In this document: in pieces, positions 7,563 through 15,323 of the stretch
Position numbering within the stretch: the stretch's first letter is position 1
How the letters are laid out: every line of letters starts with the position of its first letter
IMG/VR virus record: IMGVR_UViG_3300029625_000016
Span: 1 to 22,743 of that record
Strand: one strand, 5' to 3'
DNA length: 22,743 bases
Source: a virus
Notes under the pieces: generated by a model
What the model saw: only the letters and a program-made list of their open reading frames with translations
Told to the model about the DNA's origin: nothing
Database searches by the model: none
Program-made: the position numbers and the translations under genes

Positions 7563-9322
7563 CAAATCGATACCCCCTGTTGAGCGCGTAGTAGCAATTT
7601 ATTATTGTTGTTGTTTATCGCCGTTGCTATGTTTTCAGGTTGTTTAGCGCCATAAATATAATACACAGGTTTGATTTCATAGTTTATATTGGTGTCTCCC
7701 GATACGTGGTAATTATGGTAGTAGTAAGGGTAGGCAAACGAACTGAGCGGAGTAGGTATATTATTGCGATAACTTGTGGATGCGAACTGCTGGCCTATGC
7801 CAATAGGTACCATCGCGACCTGTTTAATAGTATTCGTAGCAGTGTCAATCCACTGCTTTAAATCGTTTTCCGGGTAGTAAGCTATATTCTGGTTATTCCT
7901 GCCCCCGAAAATATCTTTGAAGAACCCTTTTAACTTTTCAACAAAATCGGTTATCGGGTGTGGATAAGACGGTTTTTCTTCCTGCCGTTTTTCCTGCCCA
8001 TATGGTGACGACATGCTGGGAGGGGGTTGTTGACTGAAGTAAAATTCCCTTGGAGCCTCTCGTTTTTCTTCCTGCCGTTTTTCCTGCGCTTCTGCTGATG
8101 ATGGTTCCTGAAGATTTTTGAAATAATTTTTTGCGTTTTCTAGCGATTGCCTGCCTCTTTCATAGAGTTCTTTGAATGCCTCTAACGCCCGTTGTTTTCC
8201 TTCCTCCTGCATAGCTTTATCGCCTTTGATATATCCCGCAATTTCTTCCCAACCGCCGGCAGAAGCTTTTAGAACGAGCGCCATATCTTTAAGAGCGGCA
8301 CTTATGGCATGTAAAACTCCAACCACAAGGTCTTTAATGTCTTTAACTCCGGTTAGCTCTTTTATAAATTCCCCAAAACTTTCCGCTAGTTCCTTTACAC
8401 TGCCAAGCAAATCATCTATGTTTTCTTTAAATTCCTTGATCGTGCCTGTATCCTGGAGGCGTTTATCGAGTTCGTCAACCCACCTCCACATATCCGGAAA
8501 TGCGGACTTACCACCGCGCTTATAAGTATAAAAATCATCGATAAGCCCCAGGAGGATAAACATCCTGCTGATAAGTCTGCCAATCGGATTTGTCCTGAAC
8601 AGCATAAAAAACGCTGCCATTAATTCCATTGCGTGCTTAGTATGCATACCCAGGCTTTTCCAAACGTCTTTGACCTCGCCACCTATAAGGTAAATTGACC
8701 TTCCCAGTCTCACAAACATAGACATGAACTGCGCTACTTTAGCCGTCCACTTCGGCATATTAGCCGTTATCTGGTCGTTGAGATTTTTTAACCAGTCCCT
8801 TAAATTGAACATCGGACTGTTGAGGTATTTACTGAGATAGTATCCTATCCAGTATGATGCATATGTTACTTCCAGTTTAAACCTCTGCCATTCAAATGTG
8901 AGTGAGCGTATTCCCCTCATAGCTTCGTCAAACCCACCGGGAAGTTGCATACGCGAGGCTTGATCACGCAGTTCCAGGAACTTACCCATCAACTCAGGTG
9001 ACAGATAAAGTTCCTGGACAGTAACACCGAGCGCTTGAAGGGAATTTCTAAACGCTACGGCATTGTCTTTGGCCATCCACATGCGCCGTGCGAAAATCTC
9101 ATTCTGCAAATCGGCGTTTGCAACACCGAATGTCATGTCTGACAGTGCTTTTGTTAAGCCGGCTATGGCACCGCTAACAGCGGCAAACTTAGCAATTGAA
9201 GTATCGGCAAAAGAATATATTACTTTCTCAAACTGTTTTACAGTCCCTTTAGCCCTATCAAAGCCTGGCATATCTACGTGATAGCCAAGCGAGACTAAAT
9301 ATTCTTTGATAACATCAAACAT
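7562..9322 (-). CDS. tail tape measure protein
   Basis: The longest tail gene, 586 residues, between the tail chaperone pair and the Dit-like gene, which is the standard tape measure position. It is largely helical, with a hydrophobic stretch around residues 235-265 (AMELMAAFFMLFRTNPIGRL) and charged heptad-like helices (RLQDTGTIKEFKENIDDLLG). A Pro/Gln/Glu-rich region at about 415-465 contains QEKRQEEK twice. The length is short for a tape measure; at roughly 0.15 nm per residue it implies a tail near 90 nm. The ATG overlaps the stop of the frameshifted chaperone frame by one base (TAATG). It sets tail length and is ejected ahead of the DNA. I see no lysozyme or peptidase motif in it. Confidence 0.88.
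   Translation of the reverse strand: MFDVIKEYLVSLGYHVDMPGFDRAKGTVKQFEKVIYSFADTSIAKFAAVSGAIAGLTKALSDMTFGVANADLQNEIFARRMWMAKDNAVAFRNSLQALGVTVQELYLSPELMGKFLELRDQASRMQLPGGFDEAMRGIRSLTFEWQRFKLEVTYASYWIGYYLSKYLNSPMFNLRDWLKNLNDQITANMPKWTAKVAQFMSMFVRLGRSIYLIGGEVKDVWKSLGMHTKHAMELMAAFFMLFRTNPIGRLISRMFILLGLIDDFYTYKRGGKSAFPDMWRWVDELDKRLQDTGTIKEFKENIDDLLGSVKELAESFGEFIKELTGVKDIKDLVVGVLHAISAALKDMALVLKASAGGWEEIAGYIKGDKAMQEEGKQRALEAFKELYERGRQSLENAKNYFKNLQEPSSAEAQEKRQEEKREAPREFYFSQQPPPSMSSPYGQEKRQEEKPSYPHPITDFVEKLKGFFKDIFGGRNNQNIAYYPENDLKQWIDTATNTIKQVAMVPIGIGQQFASTSYRNNIPTPLSSFAYPYYYHNYHVSGDTNINYEIKPVYYIYGAKQPENIATAINNNNNKLLLRAQQGVSI
7972..8087 (-). repeat. two copies of a 26-bp direct repeat in the tape measure gene
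   Basis: Identical 26-base copies lie at 7972-7997 and 8062-8087, exactly 90 bases apart (30 codons), so they keep frame. Each encodes QEKRQEEK within the Pro/Gln-rich hinge. In-frame copies of this kind allow loss or gain of a 30-residue unit by slippage, which would change tape measure length without breaking the frame. Confidence 0.88.
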
Positions 9323-9561
9323 TAGCCGATTCCTCCCTTGTTTGCCGCCGCTTCGTATGCTCTTCTTTCGTTTTCGGCTTTAACTGTTAGTATTTCATGT
9401 GCGTCCAGTAAATCGTCCAGTGTGTAAGTACCATCCCATAGTTCATGCTGTCGCCACATTCCAGCTATGACTGGGGCATAGAGGAATTCATTGACGTTTT
9501 CGCATCTTGCTGGAATATAGTCGATATTGCTTCTGACAGGGAAGCTAAGAGGTTTTCGTCG
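9322..9561 (-). CDS. -1 frameshift extension of the tail assembly chaperone (G-GT type)
   Basis: A second frame, -1 to the preceding chaperone gene, is open from just after a TGA at about 9570 to TAA at 9324-9322. It encodes ENVNEFLYAPVIAGMWRQHE, then DGTYTLDDLLDAHEILTVKA and NERRAYEAAANKGGIG. The DGTYTLxDLxDAHE...ENERRA pattern fits the second frame of phage tail chaperone pairs. The only ATG in this frame is within AGMW, after the start of the conserved segment, and no GTG or TTG precedes it. It is therefore best explained as a C-terminal extension made by frameshifting at 9567-9561, giving a product of 199 residues (120 plus 79). Its stop overlaps the tape measure ATG. An independent short gene is less likely. 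Confidence 0.75.
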   Translation of the reverse strand, partial: RRKPLSFPVRSNIDYIPARCENVNEFLYAPVIAGMWRQHELWDGTYTLDDLLDAHEILTVKAENERRAYEAAANKGGIG

Positions 9562-9920
9562 AAAAAATCAGCTATATTCCACATCAGCGTTTGCACCATC
9601 AGCATGAATACTGTTTTTGCATCATTGTCGAGGTCAATTACTCCAAACGTTCCATTACTGTTTAAAACGGGCGTAGGCCCAGCGGGCAGTAATTCCTCAC
9701 ATACGGACAGACAATCTCTCTGTAGTTCCATAAAATCCTGTTTATTTATCACTTTCCCGCCGGGTGGTGAGGGGATACCCGCCATCTGGCCGATGCCCAT
9801 AGGTAGAGCTTCGGTCATGAGACGATACGCGATATATGAACCGGTCATAGCATCGAACTTTCCTATGCGCCACTTACGTCCCTCGAATTCAAATACTTTA
9901 TACAACTCTCGCTTTTTCAT
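9465..9920 (-). CDS. tail assembly chaperone (zero-frame product)
   Basis: A 151-residue protein starting MKKRELYKVFEFEGRKWRIG from ATG 9920, with AGGGGGT upstream. It is helical in the second half (FMLMVQTLMWNIADFFDENL). It sits between the tail tube and tape measure genes, the place of lambda G-like chaperones that coat the tape measure before tube assembly. The last 31 zero-frame codons overlap the -1 frame, and the zero-frame tail (TSMNSSMPQS) is polar and looks less constrained. The normal ratio would be mostly this short form with a minor frameshifted long form. Assignment rests on position, the frameshift arrangement and general resemblance, not on a catalytic motif. Confidence 0.78.
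   Translation of the reverse strand: MKKRELYKVFEFEGRKWRIGKFDAMTGSYIAYRLMTEALPMGIGQMAGIPSPPGGKVINKQDFMELQRDCLSVCEELLPAGPTPVLNSNGTFGVIDLDNDAKTVFMLMVQTLMWNIADFFDENLLASLSEAISTIFQQDAKTSMNSSMPQS
9561..9567 (-). other. slippery heptamer T TTT TTC for programmed -1 frameshift
   Basis: In the zero frame the codons are GAT TTT TTC GAC, giving the canonical X XXY YYZ heptamer T TTT TTC at 9567-9561. It is located just after the -1 frame opens (TGA within GCTGAT). Slipping one base back leads into CGA CGA AAA and on to the conserved extension. No other heptamer of this form was found in the overlap. Confidence 0.7.
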
Positions 9921-9930
9921 ATTTTACCCC

Positions 9931-10365
9931 CTAAATGGTGTCTTGTTGTATATCTGCGCACATCAATACCCAATTAACATGCTGGCCTTGTGCCTGATAC
10001 GGCCTATCAGGCAGTTTTTGAGGCGAAACACCGCTTGCGGTAATGAGGTCTTTCATAAAAGGAGAACGTATCACAATACTGGCACTGGCCCATTCGGACG
10101 AATCGGCGGCTTCAATGTAGTTGTACCATCTCAGTAACCACTTATGGAGATCGGAAGTCTGCTGAATGGAAAGAGTAATATTGCCATTGCGCCCTCTGAT
10201 TTTTGATACCATTATCGAACCATCAGCGGCAACATCATGGGCAGTCCTTTCAGTAGTCATGGTCACGGTTATAGTGCCGATACCTTCCCCGTTGGCAACT
10301 CTCTTGCCCACACTAGGATGAGAGATAGTAAACTGCACATCAGAAAAGCTATAAGTCGTATTCAC
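9931..10365 (-). CDS. tail tube protein (DUF3277 family)
   Basis: A 144-residue protein starting at GTG 10365, eight bases after AAAGGAGG. The sequence NTTYSFSDVQFTISHPSVGK, EGIGTITVTMTTERTAHDVA, DGSIMVSKIRGRNGNITLSI and QTSDLHKWLLRWYNY has the DUF3277 tube pattern. In that family a beta-barrel subunit forms hexameric rings that stack into the inner tube. It follows the sheath gene directly, as in other contractile tails. A C-terminal segment with ASIVIRSPFMKDLITASGVS is also typical. Length fits the family. Confidence 0.9.
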   Translation of the reverse strand: MNTTYSFSDVQFTISHPSVGKRVANGEGIGTITVTMTTERTAHDVAADGSIMVSKIRGRNGNITLSIQQTSDLHKWLLRWYNYIEAADSSEWASASIVIRSPFMKDLITASGVSPQKLPDRPYQAQGQHVNWVLMCADIQQDTI

Positions 10366-10382
10366 ACTCTATGCCTCCTTTC

Positions 10383-11489
10383 CTACCTGTTGACCTGAAC
10401 GGAGACAACTACATGCTCAATAGCACCGGCCAGTTTGATACACACATAAATAGGCGGGGCAATTCTCGCGTCCCTATCGGCTTGAGACTGACTGTCTATA
10501 CTCTCTGATAGGATCAAATAACCTTGTGACAGCATATCTCCCGTGTTGAGAGACAACACAGGCGGAGCATTCCATATTCCAGGCGCGATAAACCCTTTGT
10601 CTCTCGCCTTGTTGCAAGGCCCGGTAATGGCATTTATCAGCAGCGTTACGCCGCCTTCAGTCTGCGGTACTTTGCTGACTCCCGTAAGCATATCAAGTAG
10701 CGATAACTGTATATCATTAACCAGCATATCCAGTCCAAGGATCTCGTCAAAGTGCTGGCCGTTAGCCATGACGCCCTGTTCAAATACGTTATAGGTATTG
10801 CCACGGTTGATATAAACATTGCCATTCTGACCTTTTATAGTCTGCACTTCGGTAAGCGATAGAGGTTCCGGAGTAACACCAACTTCCTTCTTATAAGCTA
10901 GAGTGTACGCACTATTAGCAGTGCCCGTATTTGCCCCCATAGCATAGCCGAGAATAGCAGCTACCGCATTTGCTTGAGTGCTGTATTGTCCCAAGGTGCG
11001 GCTGTAGGAAGATGCCTTTAGTGCTGCCATGATATTGCCCGTAGCTCCGGTTTTTACATCTGAGTCTGCGGTTGTATAGAAAAACGTGCTTTTTGGTTCT
11101 GCGGTTTCGATATACTGCGCTACGCTGGCAATATCACTCTTAGTTGCGCCGCATATCGTGCAGGCATACCAATCCGTATTTTTGGCGCGGCAATCGGTAA
11201 CTGCCGCAACCGCCGTTTCACTGGTATTGTCCCACCTGCCAATAGCCACTTTCGGGGGCCTGGGCGATTGAGAAAAGTACAGGCTTGCGGCCACATATTC
11301 CGGGCTGTTGAGCGCAAACCCATCGCCTGCCATTGACGCAAGGTCAGCATAAACTTTTACCCTGTCAGTGGTGGAGATTATATTGCTTTGGCCGATAATG
11401 AGACCGAGATTAAACCCGGCGCGCGCAGCAGCTACTGGAGAAATCACCACCGACACGTTGACTATATCGCTAAGCGGCAGCGTTGCCAT
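10383..11489 (-). CDS. tail sheath protein (DUF3383 family)
   Basis: A 368-residue protein: MATLPLSDIVNVSVVISPVA, FNLGLIIGQSNIISTTDRVK, YASL-type segments (YADLASMAGDGFALNSPEYV) and RPPKVAIGRWDNTSETAVAA. The core has KGQNGNVYINRGNTYNVFEQ and FDEILGLDMLVNDIQLSLLD. The C-terminal part includes the TEGGVTLLINAI segment and ends HVVVSVQVNR. This is the DUF3383 pattern for short contractile sheaths. Its presence makes the phage a myovirus type. GAGGTGA precedes the ATG. It stands directly upstream of the tube gene and is probably made in similar amounts. The sheath contracts on binding and drives the tube into the cell. Confidence 0.92.
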   Translation of the reverse strand: MATLPLSDIVNVSVVISPVAAARAGFNLGLIIGQSNIISTTDRVKVYADLASMAGDGFALNSPEYVAASLYFSQSPRPPKVAIGRWDNTSETAVAAVTDCRAKNTDWYACTICGATKSDIASVAQYIETAEPKSTFFYTTADSDVKTGATGNIMAALKASSYSRTLGQYSTQANAVAAILGYAMGANTGTANSAYTLAYKKEVGVTPEPLSLTEVQTIKGQNGNVYINRGNTYNVFEQGVMANGQHFDEILGLDMLVNDIQLSLLDMLTGVSKVPQTEGGVTLLINAITGPCNKARDKGFIAPGIWNAPPVLSLNTGDMLSQGYLILSESIDSQSQADRDARIAPPIYVCIKLAGAIEHVVVSVQVNR

Positions 11490-11508
11490 TTAATTATTCA
11501 CCTCGCAA

Positions 11509-12072
11509 TTAGTTGATGTTTCTCGTCTGTCCATCGTCTGCTTTGAGCGATATGCTGATACCAGCTAAATTTGGGACAGTAGAATAACGCGTCACGTGTT
11601 CGTTGAATTTAGCTAGTAAGTCACATCGTTGCCACCATTGACCGTTGAAAAGTTCTGGCACCCTATTTACCGGCGGTACGTCAAGAATTAGATACAGATT
11701 GTTTGCGGCAAGGGTGCTTTTTACATCCTGAAGATAGATGCCGTTTCGGATAGTTTCCGCGTATTCATAACTGTTGGGGCCATAAACAATCCAATGCACG
11801 AGATGTACGCGGGTGTAAGATGCTACTACCGTAGTAGTGATGCCGCCATCTCCTTCTTGCTGTTGATACATGGTTTCTCGCTGCTGAATATATGGGTCTG
11901 ATATCGGCGCAATTCGCAGAAATACCACGTTTTGGTCTATTCCCCACCCCGGCGCGCCATCTGAAGGCCAGGCGATACGCACGCCTTTGTTCGGGTCAAG
12001 ACCGGTCAGCCTAACCGTAAGTGATTGAAAAATGTCTTCGATTTGCTTTAACGAGAGAATAACATCCTCCAT
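11509..12072 (-). CDS. neck / tail terminator protein (LIC_12616-like)
   Basis: A 187-residue protein, MEDVILSLKQIEDIFQSLTV, followed by GLDPNKGVRIAWPSDGAPGW, then NVVFLRIAPISDPYIQQRET and YTRVHLVHWIVYGPNSYEYA. The Ala-Trp-Pro and Val-Phe-Leu-Arg segments and the position immediately before the sheath fit the LIC_12616-like neck terminator family. That family caps the tail tube and joins it to the head. The ATG lies three bases after the previous stop, with GGTGAT overlapping that stop. It is probably co-translated with the stopper-like gene. Family assignment is by pattern recognition. Confidence 0.78.
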   Translation of the reverse strand: MEDVILSLKQIEDIFQSLTVRLTGLDPNKGVRIAWPSDGAPGWGIDQNVVFLRIAPISDPYIQQRETMYQQQEGDGGITTTVVASYTRVHLVHWIVYGPNSYEYAETIRNGIYLQDVKSTLAANNLYLILDVPPVNRVPELFNGQWWQRCDLLAKFNEHVTRYSTVPNLAGISISLKADDGQTRNIN

Positions 12073-12075
12073 TTT

Positions 12076-12447
12076 TCAATCACCTTCCATTCTCACTCCA
12101 TAAGCTACGAAGTAGCCATAATCACCAAATTGTACCACATTAACAACGCGGTACCTTTCTCCGCGCCAGCCGATCTCGTCGGACGTACCAGCATTACCAT
12201 TTCCGTCGTTGTTATGCGTGACGAATATTTCCTGGTCGGCATAGAATTTCATCATTCCCGTGACGCGGTCACCCTCAGGAAACTGCATGATTTCTTCGCT
12301 GCTCGCAGGCATTACCACGCCAACCAATGTTAAAATAGGCTGATCCACTTCAATGAAACGACCAGCCTGCCAGCTTCCGCTTCTGCGGTACACTGTAAAA
12401 TTTTGTGAAAAATCAGGGTCATAAAGTATTTCCGATATGTTAATCAT
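12076..12447 (-). CDS. head closure (stopper)-like protein
   Basis: A 123-residue beta-rich protein: MINISEILYDPDFSQNFTVY, RRSGSWQAGRFIEVDQPILT, VVMPASSEEIMQFPEGDRVT and GWRGERYRVVNVVQFGDYGY. The Glu-Gly-Asp and WRGERYRVV segments recall small barrel proteins that close the portal channel after packaging. It sits between the gp10-like and terminator-like genes, where head closure proteins sit. The ATG overlaps the upstream stop by four bases (ATGA), indicating coupling. Placement is the main evidence; I cannot exclude another connector role. Confidence 0.65.
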   Translation of the reverse strand: MINISEILYDPDFSQNFTVYRRSGSWQAGRFIEVDQPILTLVGVVMPASSEEIMQFPEGDRVTGMMKFYADQEIFVTHNNDGNGNAGTSDEIGWRGERYRVVNVVQFGDYGYFVAYGVRMEGD

Positions 12448-12935
12448 GTAGCTTCACCTTTTTTACGGATAACATAAATTATGGACTGGCGTAGCGCGCC
12501 TGTATCAATTAAAGGCTGGTTACTACCTTTTTTGGCAATAGTTAAGGGGGAATTGGGCGGCCAGTTATTCTTGGGATTGGTGAACCAATCACGCACGGCG
12601 TTCTGAGCATCTATGCCGGCTTTTACCAATGCTGACATGGTTTTTTGCTCGTCTCCTTCGAGCGCGTTTCTGGCAGCATCTTTTAAATCTTCGTTGATGA
12701 ACTTTTTATTGTCAGGATCTTCGATAGCCGGTTCTATAAGCGGCCTGGGAGGAATATTGTTTACGGGTGACCCATGTGTGTGAATATAAACCAGCTGAGC
12801 ATTATTAATTTTGTCTTTTTTTCGTTTAGTCGTCCCTTCGGGAACCCCAACCAAGACATCAAGCTCGCTGAGTCTACGGACGATTTTTTCTAATTCGCGC
12901 AGCCGGTCTTTAGAGGACACATTCAGCATGAACAT
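12444..12935 (-). CDS. HK97 gp10 / virion morphogenesis-like protein
   Basis: A 163-residue protein with NNAQLVYIHTHGSPVNNIPP, RPLIEPAIEDPDNKKF and, near the C-terminus, QPLIDTGALRQSIIYVIRKK. The pair IPPRPLIEPA and LIDTGALRQSI is the recognisable signature of gp10-like and P2/Mu gpG-like morphogenesis proteins, which act at head-tail joining. The ATG at 12935 follows TGGTGAT; a second ATG two codons on is possible. It lies between the DUF4054 adaptor and the stopper-like gene and overlaps the latter by four bases. Confidence 0.78.
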   Translation of the reverse strand: MFMLNVSSKDRLRELEKIVRRLSELDVLVGVPEGTTKRKKDKINNAQLVYIHTHGSPVNNIPPRPLIEPAIEDPDNKKFINEDLKDAARNALEGDEQKTMSALVKAGIDAQNAVRDWFTNPKNNWPPNSPLTIAKKGSNQPLIDTGALRQSIIYVIRKKGEAT

Positions 12936-12939
12936 GGTA

Positions 12940-13449
12940 TCACCATACCATCATATTTCCTTTCCCCAGTATTTTGGCTATGGTGGCGAACTGCACGCCA
13001 TACGTGGTTAATTTCCATGCCGCCCAGCCGTTCAAATCTTGCGCTATAACATTGTAATCATAATTCACGGAAACATCGCCGACCGATTTAGATATACGAA
13101 GCCCCCTGGTTTCTCCGGCTGCGATTACTTTAGCCGCCGGGCTTCCTGCTTCAGTCGTCCCCTGAAGCCATAAGGTAGCAAAATGCGCTACGAATAACCC
13201 CATGCAAAACTGCCAAGCATCCTGATATCTGACCTGTTTTACAGAGGCATGAGCCAGATCGACAAATATCTGTAATATGGGTTCAGGAACCGCAGGGCTA
13301 AACCCTGGATAAACAGAGAGAAAATCCGCTACGGTATATGGCGGATTTTCTCCTATACGCACATTCGAGGCATTATCTATGATTTGCGCTACTCCTATTT
13401 CCGTGCCGGTCGGATAGGTGTTCGGCACAATGTTTTCAGGCCACGGCAT
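12940..13449 (-). CDS. head-tail adaptor (DUF4054 family)
   Basis: A 169-residue protein with PYTVADFLSVYPGFSPAVPE, LQIFVDLAHASVKQVRYQDA, FCMGLFVAHFATLWLQGTTE and RGLRISKSVGDVSVNYDY. This is the DUF4054 pattern. The helical bundle with the FxxxYPxF and LF.AHxATL segments acts as the adaptor ring below the portal, equivalent to HK97 gp6. It is the first connector gene after the capsid gene and a small unknown gene, as expected. AAGGTGTG precedes the ATG. Confidence 0.88.
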   Translation of the reverse strand: MPWPENIVPNTYPTGTEIGVAQIIDNASNVRIGENPPYTVADFLSVYPGFSPAVPEPILQIFVDLAHASVKQVRYQDAWQFCMGLFVAHFATLWLQGTTEAGSPAAKVIAAGETRGLRISKSVGDVSVNYDYNVIAQDLNGWAAWKLTTYGVQFATIAKILGKGNMMVW

Positions 13450-13467
13450 TCAAGGCACACCTTCTCT

Positions 13468-13740
13468 CTACCCGGTCGTCTGGTTGAGAATTTTCTGCTT
13501 GGTTGGTCCAGGTTTAACAGTAGCAGCGTTCAATTCAATAGTTTTTTCATCCTCTTTACTCTGCACTATTTCAATATCTCCGTCTTTTCTGGCCCAACCG
13601 AACATCGGATCATACTGCACCCAGTCCGGCAAATCGCAGAAAGAAAAAGGCAATGTCGTGGCCTTTTCGACCACGACTTTCTGCCCTTCTTTTTCTCCCC
13701 ATTGAGTAAATTCAAACGCTTTTTTGGCGAATACTCGCAT
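13468..13740 (-). CDS. small protein of unknown function in the head module (90 aa)
   Basis: A 90-residue protein, MRVFAKKAFEFTQWGEKEGQ, then FSFCDLPDWVQYDPMFGWAR and a Lys/Glu-rich C-terminus. GGGGAG lies before the ATG and spacing to both neighbours is short, so it belongs to the late operon. I do not recognise a named family. The DLPDWVxxDPMFxWA segment is the most likely conserved core. Small proteins at this position, between the major capsid gene and the adaptor, are common in related phages. They may be minor capsid or assembly factors. Confidence 0.7.
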   Translation of the reverse strand: MRVFAKKAFEFTQWGEKEGQKVVVEKATTLPFSFCDLPDWVQYDPMFGWARKDGDIEIVQSKEDEKTIELNAATVKPGPTKQKILNQTTG

Positions 13741-13765
13741 GTTATATCATCTCCCCGTGTATTCC

Positions 13766-14794
13766 TTAAATGCCGTCGGCATATCTCGGCGGCTGGAGAT
13801 AGAGGAACTTCACTTCGCCCAACTGTGCGGCATAAGCCGTCAGATAGGCGATATCCTGTACGCTTGGCTGAGTCATAATGCGGGACAGCGGCACAGGAAG
13901 GTCAAAGTATACCCTATCTTCATCGTTTACGTAGGCTACCATCCGGTCAGTGCCCCCAGCTCCTGCACCGATACACCACCGTGAGGGGAATATTTGCAGG
14001 TCAACGCCCTGATTTTTGCCGATGTTGTTATTTAACAGAAACTCCAGAATGGAAACATTTCCTGCGCTGCTCACTTTCTGAGAGACGATGTAGGCATACT
14101 GCGCAGGCGGAATAAGAATATGGTTCGGCATACCGGTAAGGTCGTATTCAGAAGCTGCCCATCCTGCAACCATTACTTGGTTCACGTCATTTAGGATTTC
14201 ATCCGGAGTTTTCTTGTTCCACTGAGTGTAACCAGAAGCGCCAGCCGCAACCGATGCCGCAGTAACATACGGATTATTGACCAGGCCGTATGTCCCGGCG
14301 TGGCTGAAGCCTTTGTAAACGTTCTGGTCGATAGTCTTGTTGTAGTTAAGACGGATACCCTTGTCCAGAATGTCATCGAGGGATCTGCCGATATTTTGGA
14401 GTTTAGCCTGGTCAGCAAATGGTATTTTCAAAATATTTGCCCAGGTAAACACCTTGTAGATATCCTTGCCAATATCAGCCTGCATCACAGGAATGGCGTT
14501 GGTTTCGCCGCCAATGATACCGCTTTCGTTAGGACCGGCAGTCGCATAACTGACATTGAGCGTAGAAGTGAATTCCACCCACCCTCCACCGGTCTTTGCG
14601 ACAATATCACGCGCCCAGGTCACGGACGTAAGCGGTTCGCGCACTTTGGGATCGCGCTTCTCAAGTTCGCCAACCAGGAAAGCCATGCCTGTTGCTGTCG
14701 CAGAGTCTAAAGCTATCATCGCAAAACCGCCGGTTTTAACCATAGAGTCAATAGTTCTAATGTCCTTAATCGGATAAGTTTGCACCCCGTACAA
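13766..14794 (-). CDS. major capsid protein (DUF2184 family)
   Basis: A 342-residue protein starting at TTG 14794 after GGGAGGCG. It has the DUF2184 layout. The N-terminal arm is GVQTYPIKDIRTID. After it come VGELEKRDPKVREPLTSVTW and WVEFTSTLNVSYATAGPNES, then a core with FTWANILKIPFADQAKLQNI. The C-terminal HK97-fold domain contains YDLTGMPNHILIPPAQYAYI and DRVYFDLPVPLSRIMTQPSV. No long N-terminal delta domain is present, consistent with a separate scaffold, here provided by the DUF2213 gene. The order protease, cement, capsid fits this phage type. It assembles into the icosahedral shell. Confidence 0.92.
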   Translation of the reverse strand: MYGVQTYPIKDIRTIDSMVKTGGFAMIALDSATATGMAFLVGELEKRDPKVREPLTSVTWARDIVAKTGGGWVEFTSTLNVSYATAGPNESGIIGGETNAIPVMQADIGKDIYKVFTWANILKIPFADQAKLQNIGRSLDDILDKGIRLNYNKTIDQNVYKGFSHAGTYGLVNNPYVTAASVAAGASGYTQWNKKTPDEILNDVNQVMVAGWAASEYDLTGMPNHILIPPAQYAYIVSQKVSSAGNVSILEFLLNNNIGKNQGVDLQIFPSRWCIGAGAGGTDRMVAYVNDEDRVYFDLPVPLSRIMTQPSVQDIAYLTAYAAQLGEVKFLYLQPPRYADGI

Positions 14795-14807
14795 TCTGTT
14801 CGCCTCC

Positions 14808-15323
14808 CTATGGATTATTTCTGGTAAGGATAGTTAGTTCGGTAACATTGTTGCTGTCTTTCTGCCCCGTAGCCCACTTGCAATTCGTTAGCAGTATAGT
14901 GTTGGCGCCATCCGGAGCGGCTTCAAAACCTCCGACCACACCGGCGGGGATAGAAGCATTTGCCGCTATTCTGATATAGACTGGGCCACCGGCTGTAGGC
15001 GTGCCAACGTTGCAAACAACTGATACGCTGCCGCGTTCGATAACGTCGCACGGCTGTCCCGGCTTGTATGATCCTGTGGGATTATAGTAATCGGCAGATT
15101 GCTTAACTTCACGTACCGCCACACCAGCAAATTGATCAGCGGTATTCGACGCACCGAACTTACTGTAAGTATTATCCGAATTCAATACTACGGGGTCGCC
15201 AAAGTTGATATTAGCCGTATCAGTGCTTTTAACGAAACGGTTCACAATAATGCAATCGCCATTTCGGGCAAAATTGCCGGGATAACCATAATTCATTGAA
15301 ATTCCAACAGCTTGACCTGGCAT
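14808..15323 (-). CDS. structural cement (capsid decoration) protein
   Basis: A 171-residue, Gly-, Ala- and Asn-rich beta protein: MPGQAVGISMNYGYPGNFAR, then GDPVVLNSDNTYSKFGASNT, FAGVAVREVKQSADYYNPTG, YKPGQPCDVIERGSVSVVCN and GTPTAGGPVYIRIAANASIP. The PGxPCDVxxRGSVSVxC core is typical of Gp24-like cement proteins encoded just upstream of DUF2184 capsid genes. They bind the outside of the shell and stabilise it. The ATG begins directly after the TAA of the DUF2213 gene, with AAAGGAGG inside the end of that gene, so translation is probably coupled and strong. Confidence 0.88.
   Translation of the reverse strand: MPGQAVGISMNYGYPGNFARNGDCIIVNRFVKSTDTANINFGDPVVLNSDNTYSKFGASNTADQFAGVAVREVKQSADYYNPTGSYKPGQPCDVIERGSVSVVCNVGTPTAGGPVYIRIAANASIPAGVVGGFEAAPDGANTILLTNCKWATGQKDSNNVTELTILTRNNP

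Noticed and set aside
9445-10137. 230-codon open frame on the plus strand
   Set aside because: It lies opposite the tail chaperone and tube genes, which have strong family patterns and ribosome sites. The plus-strand protein is low in recognisable features and has no good ribosome site.
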